In this document: positions 45,296-54,300 of the stretch, one piece after another
Layout: each line of letters starts with the position of its first letter
Numbering within the stretch: the stretch's first letter is position 1
Source of the DNA: Saccharothrix algeriensis
GTDB lineage: Bacteria > Actinomycetota > Actinomycetes > Mycobacteriales > Pseudonocardiaceae
Direction: 5' to 3'
DNA length: 64,000 nt
Assembly: GCF_016907655.1 (NCBI RefSeq)
Contig: NZ_JAFBCL010000001.1
Coordinates: 434,001 to 498,000, forward strand
Notes under the pieces: generated by a model
Databases searched by the model: none
Seen by the model: only the letters and a program-made list of their open reading frames with translations
What the model was told of the DNA's origin: nothing
Position numbers and translations under genes: made by a program

Positions 45296-45895
45296 ATGAC
45301 CACGCACACCGCCACCCGCCCCGACACCGACGCCGTGATCACCGGCGCAGGCCCGAACAGCCCGGTGCCCACCGGTGAGCCGACCCCGGCCGTCGCCCGC
45401 CCGACGGTGCTCGGAACCCCGCCGCAGGACGGCGCGCTGCCCACCCTGCCGGTGCCGCGGCGCAGACCCGGAGAAGCGCCGGAGGCCGACGTCGGGGCGG
45501 AGGCCCTGCGCGGGCACGAGACCCGCGGCTCCACCCGGCCCGACGACCACGCGTCCGTGGGTGTGCTGTGGCCGGCAGCCCTCCACCGCGCCGAACGCGG
45601 CGTCTGCGCGTTCGGCGCGTTCCACCCGGCGCTCTACCGCATCACGATGATCGAGTGGGGTGACACCGGCCTGACCGACACCGACGCCATGCCGCTGGAC
45701 GAACTGCGGGCGGCGGCCCGGCGAGTCCTGGGCATCGACCTGCCGATGAGCGACCACCCACCACCGGTCGCCGATCGGGGACCACCCACCGACCACCGGC
45801 CGGAGTTGGCAGCCGGGGTCGGCGACCGGGGTCAGCGGCCGGGGTCGACGGCCGGTGATCGGCCCACGGTCACAGCCCGAACTTCGGGCTGGTGA
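45296..45895 (+). pseudogene. Internally deleted relic of an FAD-dependent monooxygenase
   Basis: The ATG at 45296 has an intact GAGGAGG site and starts like an FAD oxidoreductase: [11 protein letters not shown] is a damaged Rossmann GxGxxG loop. Most of the FAD domain is then missing; from about 45400 to 45748 the sequence resembles an interior part of rifampicin-monooxygenase/PheA-type enzymes ([68 protein letters not shown]). After 45748 only low-complexity sequence follows. The frame stays open for 199 codons, so a short protein may be made, but no functional enzyme is expected. It lies downstream of the TetR gene. Confidence 0.6.
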
Positions 45896-46307
45896 AGGGC
45901 CAGTCGCGGGCGATCCACTCGGGGACGAAGGCGTCCAGCCTGCGTTCGAGATCGGTGCCGACGTGCTCATCGACCACCCACCAGGAGATGAGCGCGTCCT
46001 CGGCCGGGTCGATGTAGACACAGCCGAGCAGGGCGGTCTCGTCGTGGTCGAACAGCGCGTAGTTGAACGACTGGTGCGCCTCGGCTTCGCGCTCGTGGCG
46101 GGCGAGGTCGGCGCGGTCCTCCTCGTAGGTCATCGTCGTGGGCGGCCAGTGCCACTCCTCGCCGTAGAGGGACCAGAGCCGTTCCCTCGAACCCATGACA
46201 GCCGGGTAGTCGAGGTCCACATCGGACTCCCGGATCGGCCTCAGGTGGTGGCCCGTCCCCAGGTCGACGCGGGTGGGGTGGGCGAAGTCGGGTGGCAGCC
46301 AGGACAT
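45870..46307 (-). CDS. GNAT family N-acetyltransferase
   Basis: 145 residues. [39 protein letters not shown] and [10 protein letters not shown], with a C-terminal WIARDWPF, match a small group of actinobacterial GNAT-like proteins with a weak acetyl-CoA loop. Substrate unknown. The ATG at 46307 is chosen over one 24 codons upstream because the family starts there. Its 3' end overlaps the open frame of the oxidoreductase relic (45870-45895), which is convergent. Confidence 0.75.
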   Translation of the reverse strand: MSWLPPDFAHPTRVDLGTGHHLRPIRESDVDLDYPAVMGSRERLWSLYGEEWHWPPTTMTYEEDRADLARHEREAEAHQSFNYALFDHDETALLGCVYIDPAEDALISWWVVDEHVGTDLERRLDAFVPEWIARDWPFTSPKFGL

Positions 46308-46487
46308 GCCGGGATTCTGCGATAACGGGGGTGGAATCGCCACATCACTTACCGGGGCCGGATTCAGGGGGCCGCGCACGAGCAGCCGGATGCGAACGAC
46401 CGGCCTTGAGCTGCCGGGCCCGAACGGCCGAGAATGCCGCCGGTAAACCGGTGGCGTGACGAGAGGAGGTACGTCGACACTGCACTG

Positions 46488-47234
46488 ATGGGCTTGTCCG
46501 ACGGGCTGGTGCTGCGCACCGCGGAGCCGCAGTACCTAGACCAGATCGGCGCGTTGCTGGCCGAGCGCGGCGAGCCCGAGGACGCGGTGGACCACCGGTT
46601 GGTGGTGGAGGACCCGGACGCCGGGTGGGAGGCGTGCGCGGACCTGTGGATGCCGCACGCGCCGGCGCTGTGGCGGTGGCTGGTGGCCCGTGGCGGCTCC
46701 GCGCAGTGGCTGGTGGAGCGCGACGGGGTGCCCGTGGGCACCGGCCGCTCGACACCGCCCGAGGAAGGCGTGCAGCCGCGCGAGGTGGCGGCGGTGGACG
46801 CCGACGCCGTGCACGCGCTGCTCGCCCACACCGGGGCCACGAGCGCAAACGAGCGCCCCGGCACGGTGGCGGGCCGGGCGTTGGAGCCGTTCCTCAGGCC
46901 GGCGTTGGAGCCGTTCCTCGGGCCGGCGGCCGGCGACGCGAACTCGTACTACGTGCTGGCGGGGGCCACGCCGGTCCTGGTTCACAACTCCGGTGGGGCG
47001 TGGAAGGAAGTGGTCCCGGATAGCTTTGGCAGCTTCGAGCAAGCCCGAGACAAGGCAGTGGGCTTCACCGCCCGGGTGAACGGTGAAGTCAAGAGGTTCG
47101 GGATGGACCATAATCCAGTAAAGGGGTTCCATATTGACATGAAAGTTGGCGAGGGCGACTCTGCACGCAAGTGGGCCGTGCCGCGGAGCGGAACAGAAGA
47201 CGATTTCGCGAAAATGCTTGGCGGTAATCCGTGA
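46488..47234 (+). CDS. Chimeric gene: acetyltransferase fragments fused to a HINT-linked polymorphic toxin domain
   Basis: 248 residues. Residues ~1-55 (LSDGLVLRTAEPQYLDQIGA, AERGEPEDAVDHRLVVEDPD) look like the start of a GNAT enzyme, but its acetyl-CoA core is missing; ~56-155 resemble the C-terminal half of the same type of enzyme (LWRWLVARGGSAQWLVERDG, GTVAGRALEPFL). At ~157 the sequence changes to SYYVLAGATPVLVHNS, the last strand and cleavage Asn of a pretoxin HINT domain, followed by an 80-residue toxin-like tail (GFHIDMKVGEGDSARKWAVP). From about 46980 codon use becomes visibly AT-richer. The next gene overlaps by four bases and is the likely immunity gene. The ATG lies 18 nt after GGAGG, so expression may be weak. 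Confidence 0.65.
   Translation: MGLSDGLVLRTAEPQYLDQIGALLAERGEPEDAVDHRLVVEDPDAGWEACADLWMPHAPALWRWLVARGGSAQWLVERDGVPVGTGRSTPPEEGVQPREVAAVDADAVHALLAHTGATSANERPGTVAGRALEPFLRPALEPFLGPAAGDANSYYVLAGATPVLVHNSGGAWKEVVPDSFGSFEQARDKAVGFTARVNGEVKRFGMDHNPVKGFHIDMKVGEGDSARKWAVPRSGTEDDFAKMLGGNP
46878..46925. repeat. 24-bp tandem duplication inside the chimeric gene
   Basis: 46878-46901 and 46902-46925 differ at one base and duplicate eight codons (ALEPFLRP / ALEPFLGP) just before the acetyltransferase-to-HINT junction. Confidence 0.9.
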
Positions 47235-47740
47235 CGCTCGATGGTGTATACGGAACCAGGCCAGACCTCCTGCCCCGGTGCATGGTCCGAGTGGTTCGCG
47301 CAGACCAGCAGGGTGATCGACGGCCAACTTGGGTTGGGCGGCCAGGGGTGCAGTTGCTGAGCCTGGACCGGCATCTCCAGTACGAGCGTGAAAGTCTTGG
47401 CCGTTACCCGCGCAACTCCGATGGTGCGATCGAGTGGTGCGCGGTGGCCGGTGGTCTGGTGCTCTGCTCGATGGAGTCGGATTCCATCGAACTGAGCGCC
47501 GCAATCCGGCAGTTCGCCCCGAAAGCCGACAGCCTGATCTTCTTCTGGGAGAGCCTGGCAGTTCCGAGTGTGGAGATGGGGCTCGAATCCTCCATCTCCC
47601 ACCTGCCGGACATCACGGAATCCGTGCCGGAGTTATGGATCTATTCTCCCGGTGACCGGGTTGTGGTGGAGAGTTCATTCTCCGGCGTAGTGACTGCGGC
47701 CCACGTGCCCGTGGACGCTGATGACCGGAGTTCTGCGTAA
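47231..47740 (+). CDS. Probable immunity protein of the HINT-linked toxin
   Basis: 169 residues, no recognised domain. The call rests on context: the GTG start at 47231 overlaps the toxin stop by four bases (GTGA), the gene directly follows a HINT-toxin tail on the same strand, it is small, cytosolic (no signal or membrane helix) and shares the lower GC of the toxin part. It has several Trp/Cys in a beta-rich pattern (AIEWCAVAGGLVLCSMESDS). A hairpin-forming CGATGGA/TCCATCG pair lies inside at 47468-47488. In polymorphic-toxin systems the immunity protein binds and blocks its cognate toxin domain. Confidence 0.6.
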   Translation: MTLDGVYGTRPDLLPRCMVRVVRADQQGDRRPTWVGRPGVQLLSLDRHLQYERESLGRYPRNSDGAIEWCAVAGGLVLCSMESDSIELSAAIRQFAPKADSLIFFWESLAVPSVEMGLESSISHLPDITESVPELWIYSPGDRVVVESSFSGVVTAAHVPVDADDRSSA

Positions 47741-48194
47741 CGCCGTTTGACGGCAACGGGGCGGTGTCGCGGCTCTGAGTGCAGCACTGGCAGGCGGTGC
47801 GGAGCCGGTCGAGGAAGGTGCGAGGCCAGGGGGCCGCTCGTTCACCTTCCGGGCGGGATCACGACCTGCCCGAGTTGCCGGGCCAGCGTACGACCCCCCG
47901 ACCATGCCCGACCCCTACCCGGGCAGGACACCGGCCAAAGCCCACTCCACCGCCCTCACGCACGTAGCCGTCTGACGGCAACGCCGGCGGCGACAGAGGC
48001 GCACAGCAAGGCACTTCCACGCACCGCACGAACAGGCCGGAATTCGCTGACCAGAGAAACCGCAGGTGATGCCCGCCCGGCGCGCACACGTACTACGTGC
48101 GCAGCGACATCCTGACGTTCTACATGCCATGACGGGCGAGGCCGTGCCGAGGGCGGGCCTGACGCGACCGCTGCACCCTCGGCAGACTGGTGCT
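47741..48194. other. Gap with a 17-bp direct repeat, no convincing gene
   Basis: 454 bp. GCCGTTTGACGGCAACG at 47742-47758 recurs with one change at 47967-47983; each copy contains a GCCGT/ACGGC inverted repeat. Frames here show no domain. The right end carries the probable -10 (CAGACT, 48183-48188) of the following gene. Confidence 0.5.
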
Positions 48195-48872
48195 GTGTCC
48201 GACTTCGCCCGAGTGCTGTCCACGCTGCGGCAGGTCCGCGGCATCAGTCCGTTCTTCGCCCTGGACGTCGGCCGCCCGGAAACCGGCGCGGCCGAGGACG
48301 AGTGGCGGTCCGGGGACGCCCTGCTCGACGGGTCGGCGTTGCCGGGCACGCTGCGGGTGATCGCGCAGCGGTACCGGACCGGGGAGGCCCGGGTCGCCGC
48401 GTCGCTGTTCTTCCTCAGCTACACCGCCCGGCTGCTGTGCCCGACGGTCGCCGCTCACGCCATGGGCGGGGTCGTGCCCGACATCCGGCCGGGCAACCTG
48501 TGGTGGCACTACGGGCCGGACGGGCTGCGGGTGCGGATCGCGGAACCGGTCGCGGGTGTGGGCATCGCCGAGTCGCTGGAGCCGGTGGTGGAGGCCGTGC
48601 GCGACCTCGTGCCGGTGGCGCGGGGGCTGCTGTGGGGCAACGCCGCGTCCTCGATCGCGGGCGCGCTGCGCACGGTTTCCCGCAGCGGCATCGCGTCCGC
48701 CGAGGACTGCCTGGCGCTGGGCGGGCGGCTGCTGGGCGAGCCGCCGTTCCGGGGGTCGGGCGATTTCCTCCCGTTCCCCGGCGAGGTGGCGTTCCGGCGG
48801 CGCAGCTGCTGCCTGTACTACCGCCTCGACGGCGGTGGGACGTGCGGCGACTGCCCCCTGCCCGCCGCCTGA
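48195..48872 (+). CDS. FhuF-like (2Fe-2S)-binding protein, ferric-siderophore reductase-like
   Basis: 225 residues. The C-terminal motif SCCLYYRLDGGGTCGDCPL (Cys-Cys-x10-Cys-x2-Cys) is the iron-sulfur site of FhuF proteins, which reduce siderophore-bound ferric iron in the cytosol. The remainder is helical with the FFLSYTARLLCPTVAAHAMGG as landmark segments typical of the actinobacterial branch. The GTG at 48195 lies six bases after CAGACT; longer in-frame starts run through the preceding gap. No siderophore genes are next to it, so its partner is not known from this window. Confidence 0.85.
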   Translation: MSDFARVLSTLRQVRGISPFFALDVGRPETGAAEDEWRSGDALLDGSALPGTLRVIAQRYRTGEARVAASLFFLSYTARLLCPTVAAHAMGGVVPDIRPGNLWWHYGPDGLRVRIAEPVAGVGIAESLEPVVEAVRDLVPVARGLLWGNAASSIAGALRTVSRSGIASAEDCLALGGRLLGEPPFRGSGDFLPFPGEVAFRRRSCCLYYRLDGGGTCGDCPLPAA

Positions 48873-49149
48873 GACCCCCGCACCTGCCCGTCGGCGGTCT
48901 TCCGCCCCTGCGCCCACCCGTCCTCCGACGACCGCACCCAAACCCTGTCCTGACCGGCCTCCCCCGCCCGCGCCGGCCTTCGGCGGCTCGCACCGGGCCT
49001 CCGACAGCTCGCACAGGGTCCCGGCGGTCCGAAACACCGGGTCCCGGCGGTCCGGTCACCGCGTCCCGGCGGCCCCGGGTCGGGTCCTCGGCGAGTCCGG
49101 GTGGAGTGGACAACAACCTGTACGGCCGGTTGTGCCGGTGTGCCCTGCG

Positions 49150-49310
49150 CATCTACCGTTCCACCGCCGCAGTGGACGGGAAGCCGGTGGGAATCCGGCG
49201 CGGTCCTCGCCACTGTGACCGGGGAGTCAACCCGCCGAGAACGTCACTGGCCACGGTGCGGCTGGGAAGACGCGGGGACGGTGTCGATCCGGGAGTCAGG
49301 AGACCGGCTG
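49150..49310 (+). ncRNA. Cobalamin (B12) riboswitch
   Basis: The conserved core is visible: GGGAAGCCGGTGGGAATCCG (49178-49197), then CGGTCCTCGCCACTGTGA to about 49218, a variable arm with GTCACTGGCCACGGTGCGGC, GGGAAGACG, and a B12-box-like GTCAGGAGACCGGC (49295-49308). It ends about 50 bp before cbtB. Adenosylcobalamin binding would shut off the cobalt transporter genes cbtB-cbtA. Exact ends are approximate. Upstream, 48873-49120 holds repeated GGTCCCGGCGGTCCG-like units and no gene. Confidence 0.9.
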
Positions 49311-49357
49311 CGGCACGTGATGTTGTTGACCTTCCACGAGGTATGGAGGAGGCCGTC

Positions 49358-49543
49358 ATGACGAGCCCCGCGCACCCCCGTTCCATCCCCATCCCCCGGT
49401 GGGCCTACGCCGTCGCTCTCGTCGCGCTGGTGGTGACCTGGCTGGTGCTCCAGGAGAACGGTGTCGCCCTCGGCCACGCCGCCGAGTCGCTGCACGAGTT
49501 CTTCCACGACGGCCGGCACGCCCTCGGCGTGCCGTGCCACTAG
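49358..49543 (+). CDS. cbtB: CbtB, cobalt transporter small subunit
   Basis: 61 residues, one membrane helix (about 14-33, WAYAVALVALVVTWLVL) and a His-rich C-terminus (HAAESLHEFFHDGRHALGVPCH as two landmarks: LHEFFHD and RHALGVPCH) likely to bind Co2+. This is the CbtB pattern always found with CbtA under B12 riboswitches. The ATG at 49358 has GGAGGAGG seven bases upstream; an ATG five codons earlier lies before that site. It is 8 bp upstream of cbtA. Confidence 0.92.
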   Translation: MTSPAHPRSIPIPRWAYAVALVALVVTWLVLQENGVALGHAAESLHEFFHDGRHALGVPCH

Positions 49544-49551
49544 GGGCCACC

Positions 49552-50301
49552 GTGACCACTTACAAGAGCGTGCTGCTGCGCGGGATCGGCGCCGGCGGCA
49601 TCGCGGGGCTGCTCGCGGGCCTCGTCGGCCTCCTCGTCGTGGAGGTGCCGATCCGGGCGGCGTTGGCCGTGGAGGAGGCCCGCGCGGTCGCCGAGCCGGC
49701 CGAGGCCGGCGGGCACGACCACGGCGAGCTGTTCGGCCGGGGCGCCCAGGTGGTGGGCGGCGTCCTCGCGGCGGTGATCGTCGGCCTGGCGGTCGGCGCG
49801 CTGTTCGCCACCGCTTACGCGGGCTCGCGCCGCTGGTTCACCGACCGCACCCCGTTCGGCCGCAGCGTGTGGCTGGCGGCGGCGGTGTTCGGCGCGGCGG
49901 CGCTGCTGCCGGCGGTGAAGTACCCGGCGAACCCGCCCGCGGTGGGCGACCCGGGCACGGTCGACTACCGCACGGTGCTCTACCTGGGCCTCATCGCGGC
50001 GGGCCTGCTGGTGGTGTTCGGCGGCAGCTACCTGGCGTCCCGGCTGGGGAGCCTGAGCCGCCCGGTGCGGTCCACGGTAGTCGGGCTGGCCGTGGCGGCG
50101 GGGTTCGTGGTGGTGCTGCTGGTGTTCCCGGCCCCGCCGGACGCGATCCCGGCGGACATGCCGGTGGCCGTCCTGTGGGAGTTCCGCCTCGCCTCGCTGG
50201 CCGAGACGGCCACGCTGTGGCTGGGGCTGGGCGTCGTGTTCGGCCTGCTGGTCGACCCGGCCGTGCGCAGCGCGCCCGGGGCCGACGTCCGCACCACCTG
50301 A
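49552..50301 (+). CDS. cbtA: CbtA, cobalt transporter subunit
   Basis: 249 residues with six predicted membrane helices, beginning YKSVLLRGIGAGGIAGLLAG; His residues lie in the first outside loop (GGHDHGELFGRG). CbtA/CbtB form a cobalt transporter of unknown mechanism regulated by cobalamin. The GTG at 49552 follows the cbtB stop by 8 bp. Two perfect hairpins end the transcript. The B12-dependent methionine synthase gene, 1.1 kb downstream on the other strand, is a likely consumer of the cobalt. Confidence 0.92.
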   Translation: MTTYKSVLLRGIGAGGIAGLLAGLVGLLVVEVPIRAALAVEEARAVAEPAEAGGHDHGELFGRGAQVVGGVLAAVIVGLAVGALFATAYAGSRRWFTDRTPFGRSVWLAAAVFGAAALLPAVKYPANPPAVGDPGTVDYRTVLYLGLIAAGLLVVFGGSYLASRLGSLSRPVRSTVVGLAVAAGFVVVLLVFPAPPDAIPADMPVAVLWEFRLASLAETATLWLGLGVVFGLLVDPAVRSAPGADVRTT

Positions 50302-50344
50302 CCGGGACCCGTCCTCGGACCGCACCCACCCGGGGTCGAGGGCA

Positions 50345-50368
50345 CGGGTGACCTCCGGAGGTCACCCG
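50345..50368. terminator. Perfect 24-bp palindrome after cbtA
   Basis: Two 12-bp arms without spacer, 43 bp after the cbtA stop. It can form only a hairpin with a small loop opened at the centre; it may act with the next stem as a terminator or be a protein-binding site. Confidence 0.55.
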
Positions 50369-50403
50369 CCGTCGCGGCCGGCGCGGGTGACGACCTGCGG
50401 ACG

Positions 50404-50445
50404 CCGGTCGCCCCGAGCGGGTTCACGCCCGCTCGGGGCGACCGG
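50404..50445. terminator. Bidirectional hairpin terminator between cbtA and the HAD gene
   Basis: Perfect 18-bp stem (50404-50421 with 50428-50445), 6-nt loop, between convergent genes ending at 50301 and 50572. Confidence 0.85.
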
Positions 50446-50571
50446 ACGACTGCCACCAGCCACCCGCCCCGGGCGGCCTCCTGGTCGGTCGTCCCGACCC
50501 GTCACCCCGGCCCCGGGTCGAGCTGTGCCGGGTCAGGCCGAGCCGAACCGAGCCGAGCAGGGTCGAGCCGG

Positions 50572-51240
50572 TCAGGTCCCGTCCGGGCGCAGGGCGGTGA
50601 GCACCTGCAGGTCCACCCCGACCAGGGACTCGCGGAAGATCCGCCGCTCCCCCGACGGCACGGGCACGTCGCACGGCACGACCAGGACCGTGCACCCCGC
50701 CGCCACCGCCGACGCCACCCCGGTCGGCGAGTCCTCGACGGCCACGCACGCCGGCGCGGCCACGCCCAACAGCCGCGCCGCCTTCAGGTACGGGTCGGGC
50801 AGCGGCTTGTTGCGCCCCTCGACCTCGTCGCCGCACACCGTCACGTCGAACAGGTCCCGGCCGATCGTGTCCAGGGCCACCTCGGTCAGCGCCCGCTCGG
50901 TGGACGTCACCAGCGCCATCGGCACCCCGGCCGAGCGCACGGCCCGCAACGCCTCCTGCGCGCCCGGCCGCCACGGCAGCCCCGCCCGGAACACCTCCTC
51001 GGTGCGGCGCATGATCCAGGCCGCGCCGTCGGCCGTCTCCTCCTCCGTCGGCGTGATGCCCACCTCGGCGAACAGCAGCGCCATCGTGGTCGGCACGTTG
51101 GTGCCGACCATCGCCTGCCGGGTGGCCGGCGACAGCGCCCCGCCCAGCTTCTCCGCGAACTCGTACAGCGGGATGTCCCACAGCTTCTCCGAGTCCAGCA
51201 GCGTGCCGTCCATATCCCACAGCACCGCTTCGACGCCCAC
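50572..51240 (-). CDS. HAD-superfamily hydrolase (beta-phosphoglucomutase/phosphatase-like)
   Basis: 222 residues. Motif I VLWDMDGTLLDSEKLWD, motif II VTSTERA, motif III Lys in GRNKPLPDPY and motif IV VEDSPTG are complete, with an alpha-helical cap between I and II (subfamily IA). Substrates of such proteins are small phosphorylated metabolites and cannot be assigned here. GTG at 51240 is preceded by a long GGAGGAGGAGG tract on the minus strand; longer in-frame starts upstream would bury it. It is 148 bp downstream of metH on the same strand. Confidence 0.9.
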   Translation of the reverse strand: MGVEAVLWDMDGTLLDSEKLWDIPLYEFAEKLGGALSPATRQAMVGTNVPTTMALLFAEVGITPTEEETADGAAWIMRRTEEVFRAGLPWRPGAQEALRAVRSAGVPMALVTSTERALTEVALDTIGRDLFDVTVCGDEVEGRNKPLPDPYLKAARLLGVAAPACVAVEDSPTGVASAVAAGCTVLVVPCDVPVPSGERRIFRESLVGVDLQVLTALRPDGT

Positions 51241-51388
51241 CGCGCCTCCTCCTCCAGTCCGCCCGCACCTCGCCGATCCGCGCACCCGCCCCGGTCGGCC
51301 CCTCGTCCGCACACACCGCCGGCCCGTCGCGCGGCACGGCGGGAACCGGCCCCGGCGACCCTGCCGGAACCGGTTCAGCCTTCGGTGG

Positions 51389-54300
51389 TCACGCGTTGAA
51401 GTACTTCGCCTCGGGGTGGTGCGCCACGAACGCGTCGGTGGACTGCTCGGGGTGCAGCTGCAGCTCCTCGGACAGCCGCACGCCGATGCGGTCGGGCTCC
51501 AGCAGCTCGACGACCTTGACGCGGTCCTCCATGTCCGGGCACGCGCCGTAGCCCAGCGAGTAGCGCGCGCCCCGGTAGCCGAGCTTGAAGAACTCCTCCA
51601 CGTCGTCCGGGTCCTCCGCCGACAGCGCCGTGCCGTTGGACCAGCGCAGCTCCTCGCGGACGCGCCGGTGCCAGTACTCGGCCAGCGCCTCGGTCAGCTG
51701 CACGCCCAGGCCGTGCACCTCCAGGTACTCGCGGTAGGAGTCCTTGGCGAACAGCTCGTTGGCGTAGTCGGCGATCGGCTGGCCCATGGTGACCAGGTGG
51801 AACGCGATGACGTCGACCTCGCCGGACTCGCGGGGCCGCCAGAAGTCGGCCAGGCACAGCCTGCGGTCGCGCTTCTGGCGGGGGAAGGTGAACCGCAGGC
51901 GCTCCGGCGAGTCGGGCGCGGGCTCCCGCAGCACCACCAGCGAGTCACCCTCGGACACGCACGGGAAGTAGCCGTAGACCACCGCCGCGTGCGCCAGCAC
52001 GCCTTCGGTGGCCAGCCGGTCCAGCCAGTACCGCAGGCGCGGCCTGCCCTCGGTCTCGACCAGCTCCTCGTAGGTGGGCCCGCCGCCGCGCGAGCCCTTC
52101 AGCCCCCACTGGCCCATGAACGTGGCGCGCTCGTCCAGCATCGCCGAGTAGTCCGCCAGCGGCACGCCCTTGACCACGCGCGTGCCCCAGAACGGCGGCG
52201 TCGGGATCGGCACGTCCACGGCCACGTCGGAGCGGCCGACCTCGACCGGCTCCTCCTGCGCGGCCTTGCGCTCGGCGGCGATGCGCAGCGACCGCTCGCG
52301 GCGCGCCTTGCGCTCGGCGGCCTTGCGCTCGGCCTCCGGGTCGACCGGCGGCGCCTCACCGCGCTTGGCGGCCATGATGGCGTCCATCAGCCGCAGGCCC
52401 TCGAAGGCGTCGCGCGCGTACCGGACGTCGCCCAGGTACAGCTCGGTCAGGTCGTTCTCGACGTACGCCCTGGTCAGGGCCGCGCCGCCGAGCAGGACCG
52501 GCCACCGCGCGGAGACGCCGCGCGAGTTCATCTCCTCCAGGTTCTCCTTCATGATCACCGTGGACTTGACCAGCAGGCCGGACATGCCGATGGCGTCGGC
52601 GCGGTGCTCCTCGGCGGCGTCGAGGATGGCGTTGATCGGCTGCTTGATGCCGATGTTGACGACCTCGTAGCCGTTGTTGGACAGGATGATGTCGACCAGG
52701 TTCTTGCCGATGTCGTGCACGTCGCCCTTGACCGTGGCCAGCACGATGCGGCCCTTGCCGCCGTCGTCGGAGCGCTCCATGTGCGGCTCCAGGTAGGCGA
52801 CGGCGGTCTTCATGACCTCCGCCGACTGGAGCACGAACGGCAGCTGCATCTGGCCGGAGCCGAACAGCTCGCCGACCGTCTTCATGCCCGACAGCAGGGT
52901 GTCGTTGATGATCTGCAGCGCCGGGCGCTGCGCGAGCGCCTCCTCCAGGTCGGCCTCCAGGCCGTTGCGCTCGCCGTCCACGATCCGCCGCTCCAGCCGC
53001 GCGAACAGCGGCAGCGCCGCCAGCTCCTCGGCGCGCGAAGCCTTGCTGGAGGACATGCTGACGCCCTCGAACAGCTCCATCAGCCGCTGGAGCGGGTCGT
53101 AGCCCTCGCGGCGGCGGTCGTAGACGAGGTCCAGCGCCACCGCGCGCTGCTCGTCGGGGATGCGCGCCATCGGGATGATCTTCGACGCGTGCACGATCGC
53201 GGTGTCCAGGCCCGCCTGCACGCACTCGTGCAGGAACACCGAGTTCAGCACCTGCCGGGCGGCCGGGTTGAGGCCGAACGACACGTTGGAGATGCCCAGC
53301 GTGGTCTGCACCTCGGGGTAGCGGCGCTTCAGCTCGCGGATCGCGTTGATGGTCTCCAGGCCGTCCTTGCGCACCTCCTCCTGCCCGGTGGAGATGGGGA
53401 AGGTGAGGGTGTCGATGATGATGTCGCTGGTGCGGACGCCCCAGTTCGTCGTCAGGTCCTCGATCAGGCGGGTGGCGACGCGCACCTTCCACTCGGCGGT
53501 GCGGGCCTGGCCCTGCTCGTCGATGCACAGGCCGACGACCGCCGCGCCGTGCTCGGACACCAGCCGCATGATCCGCTGGAACCGCGAGTCGGGGCCGTCG
53601 CCGTCCTCGTAGTTGACCGAGTTGACGGCGCTGCGCCCGCCCAGGCACTCCAGGCCGGCCTGGAGCACCTCCGGCTCGGTGGAGTCGAGCATGATCGGCA
53701 GCGTGGACGCGGTGGCCAGCCGGCTCGCGAGCTGGCGCATGTCGCCCGCGCCGTCGCGGCCCACGTAGTCGACGTTGAGGTCGAGCACGTGCGCGCCGTC
53801 GCGGGTCTGGTCGCGGGCGATCTCGACGCAGTCCTCGAACCGCTCGGCCAGCATCGCCTCGCGGAACGCCTTGGAGCCGTTGGCGTTGGTGCGCTCGCCG
53901 ATCATCAGCACGGACGCGTCCTGGCGGAACGGCACGGCCTGGTAGAGCGAGGAGACGCCCGGCTCTGGCCGGGGGCGGCGGGTGCTGGGCCCGAGGTCGC
54001 GCACGGCGTCGACGACCTGGCGGACGTGCTCGGCGGTGGTGCCGCAGCAGCCGCCGACCAGCCGCGCGCCGAACTCGGTGACGAACCCGCTCAGCGCGGC
54101 GGCCAGCTCCTCGGGCGTGAGCGGGTAGACCGCGCCGCGCGGGCCCAGCTCGGGCAGGCCGGCGTTGGGCATGACCGACAGCGGGATGCGGGCGTGCTTG
54201 GCCAGCTGGCGCAGGTGCTCGCTCATCTCGGCCGGGCCGGTGGCGCAGTTCAGCCCGATCAGGTCGATGCCCAGCGGCTCCAGCGCGGTCAGGGCGGCCC

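Noticed and set aside
46982..47602. Antisense 206-codon frame across the toxin/immunity pair
   Set aside because: It crosses the boundary of two well-supported genes on the other strand, has no ribosome-binding site and no domain.
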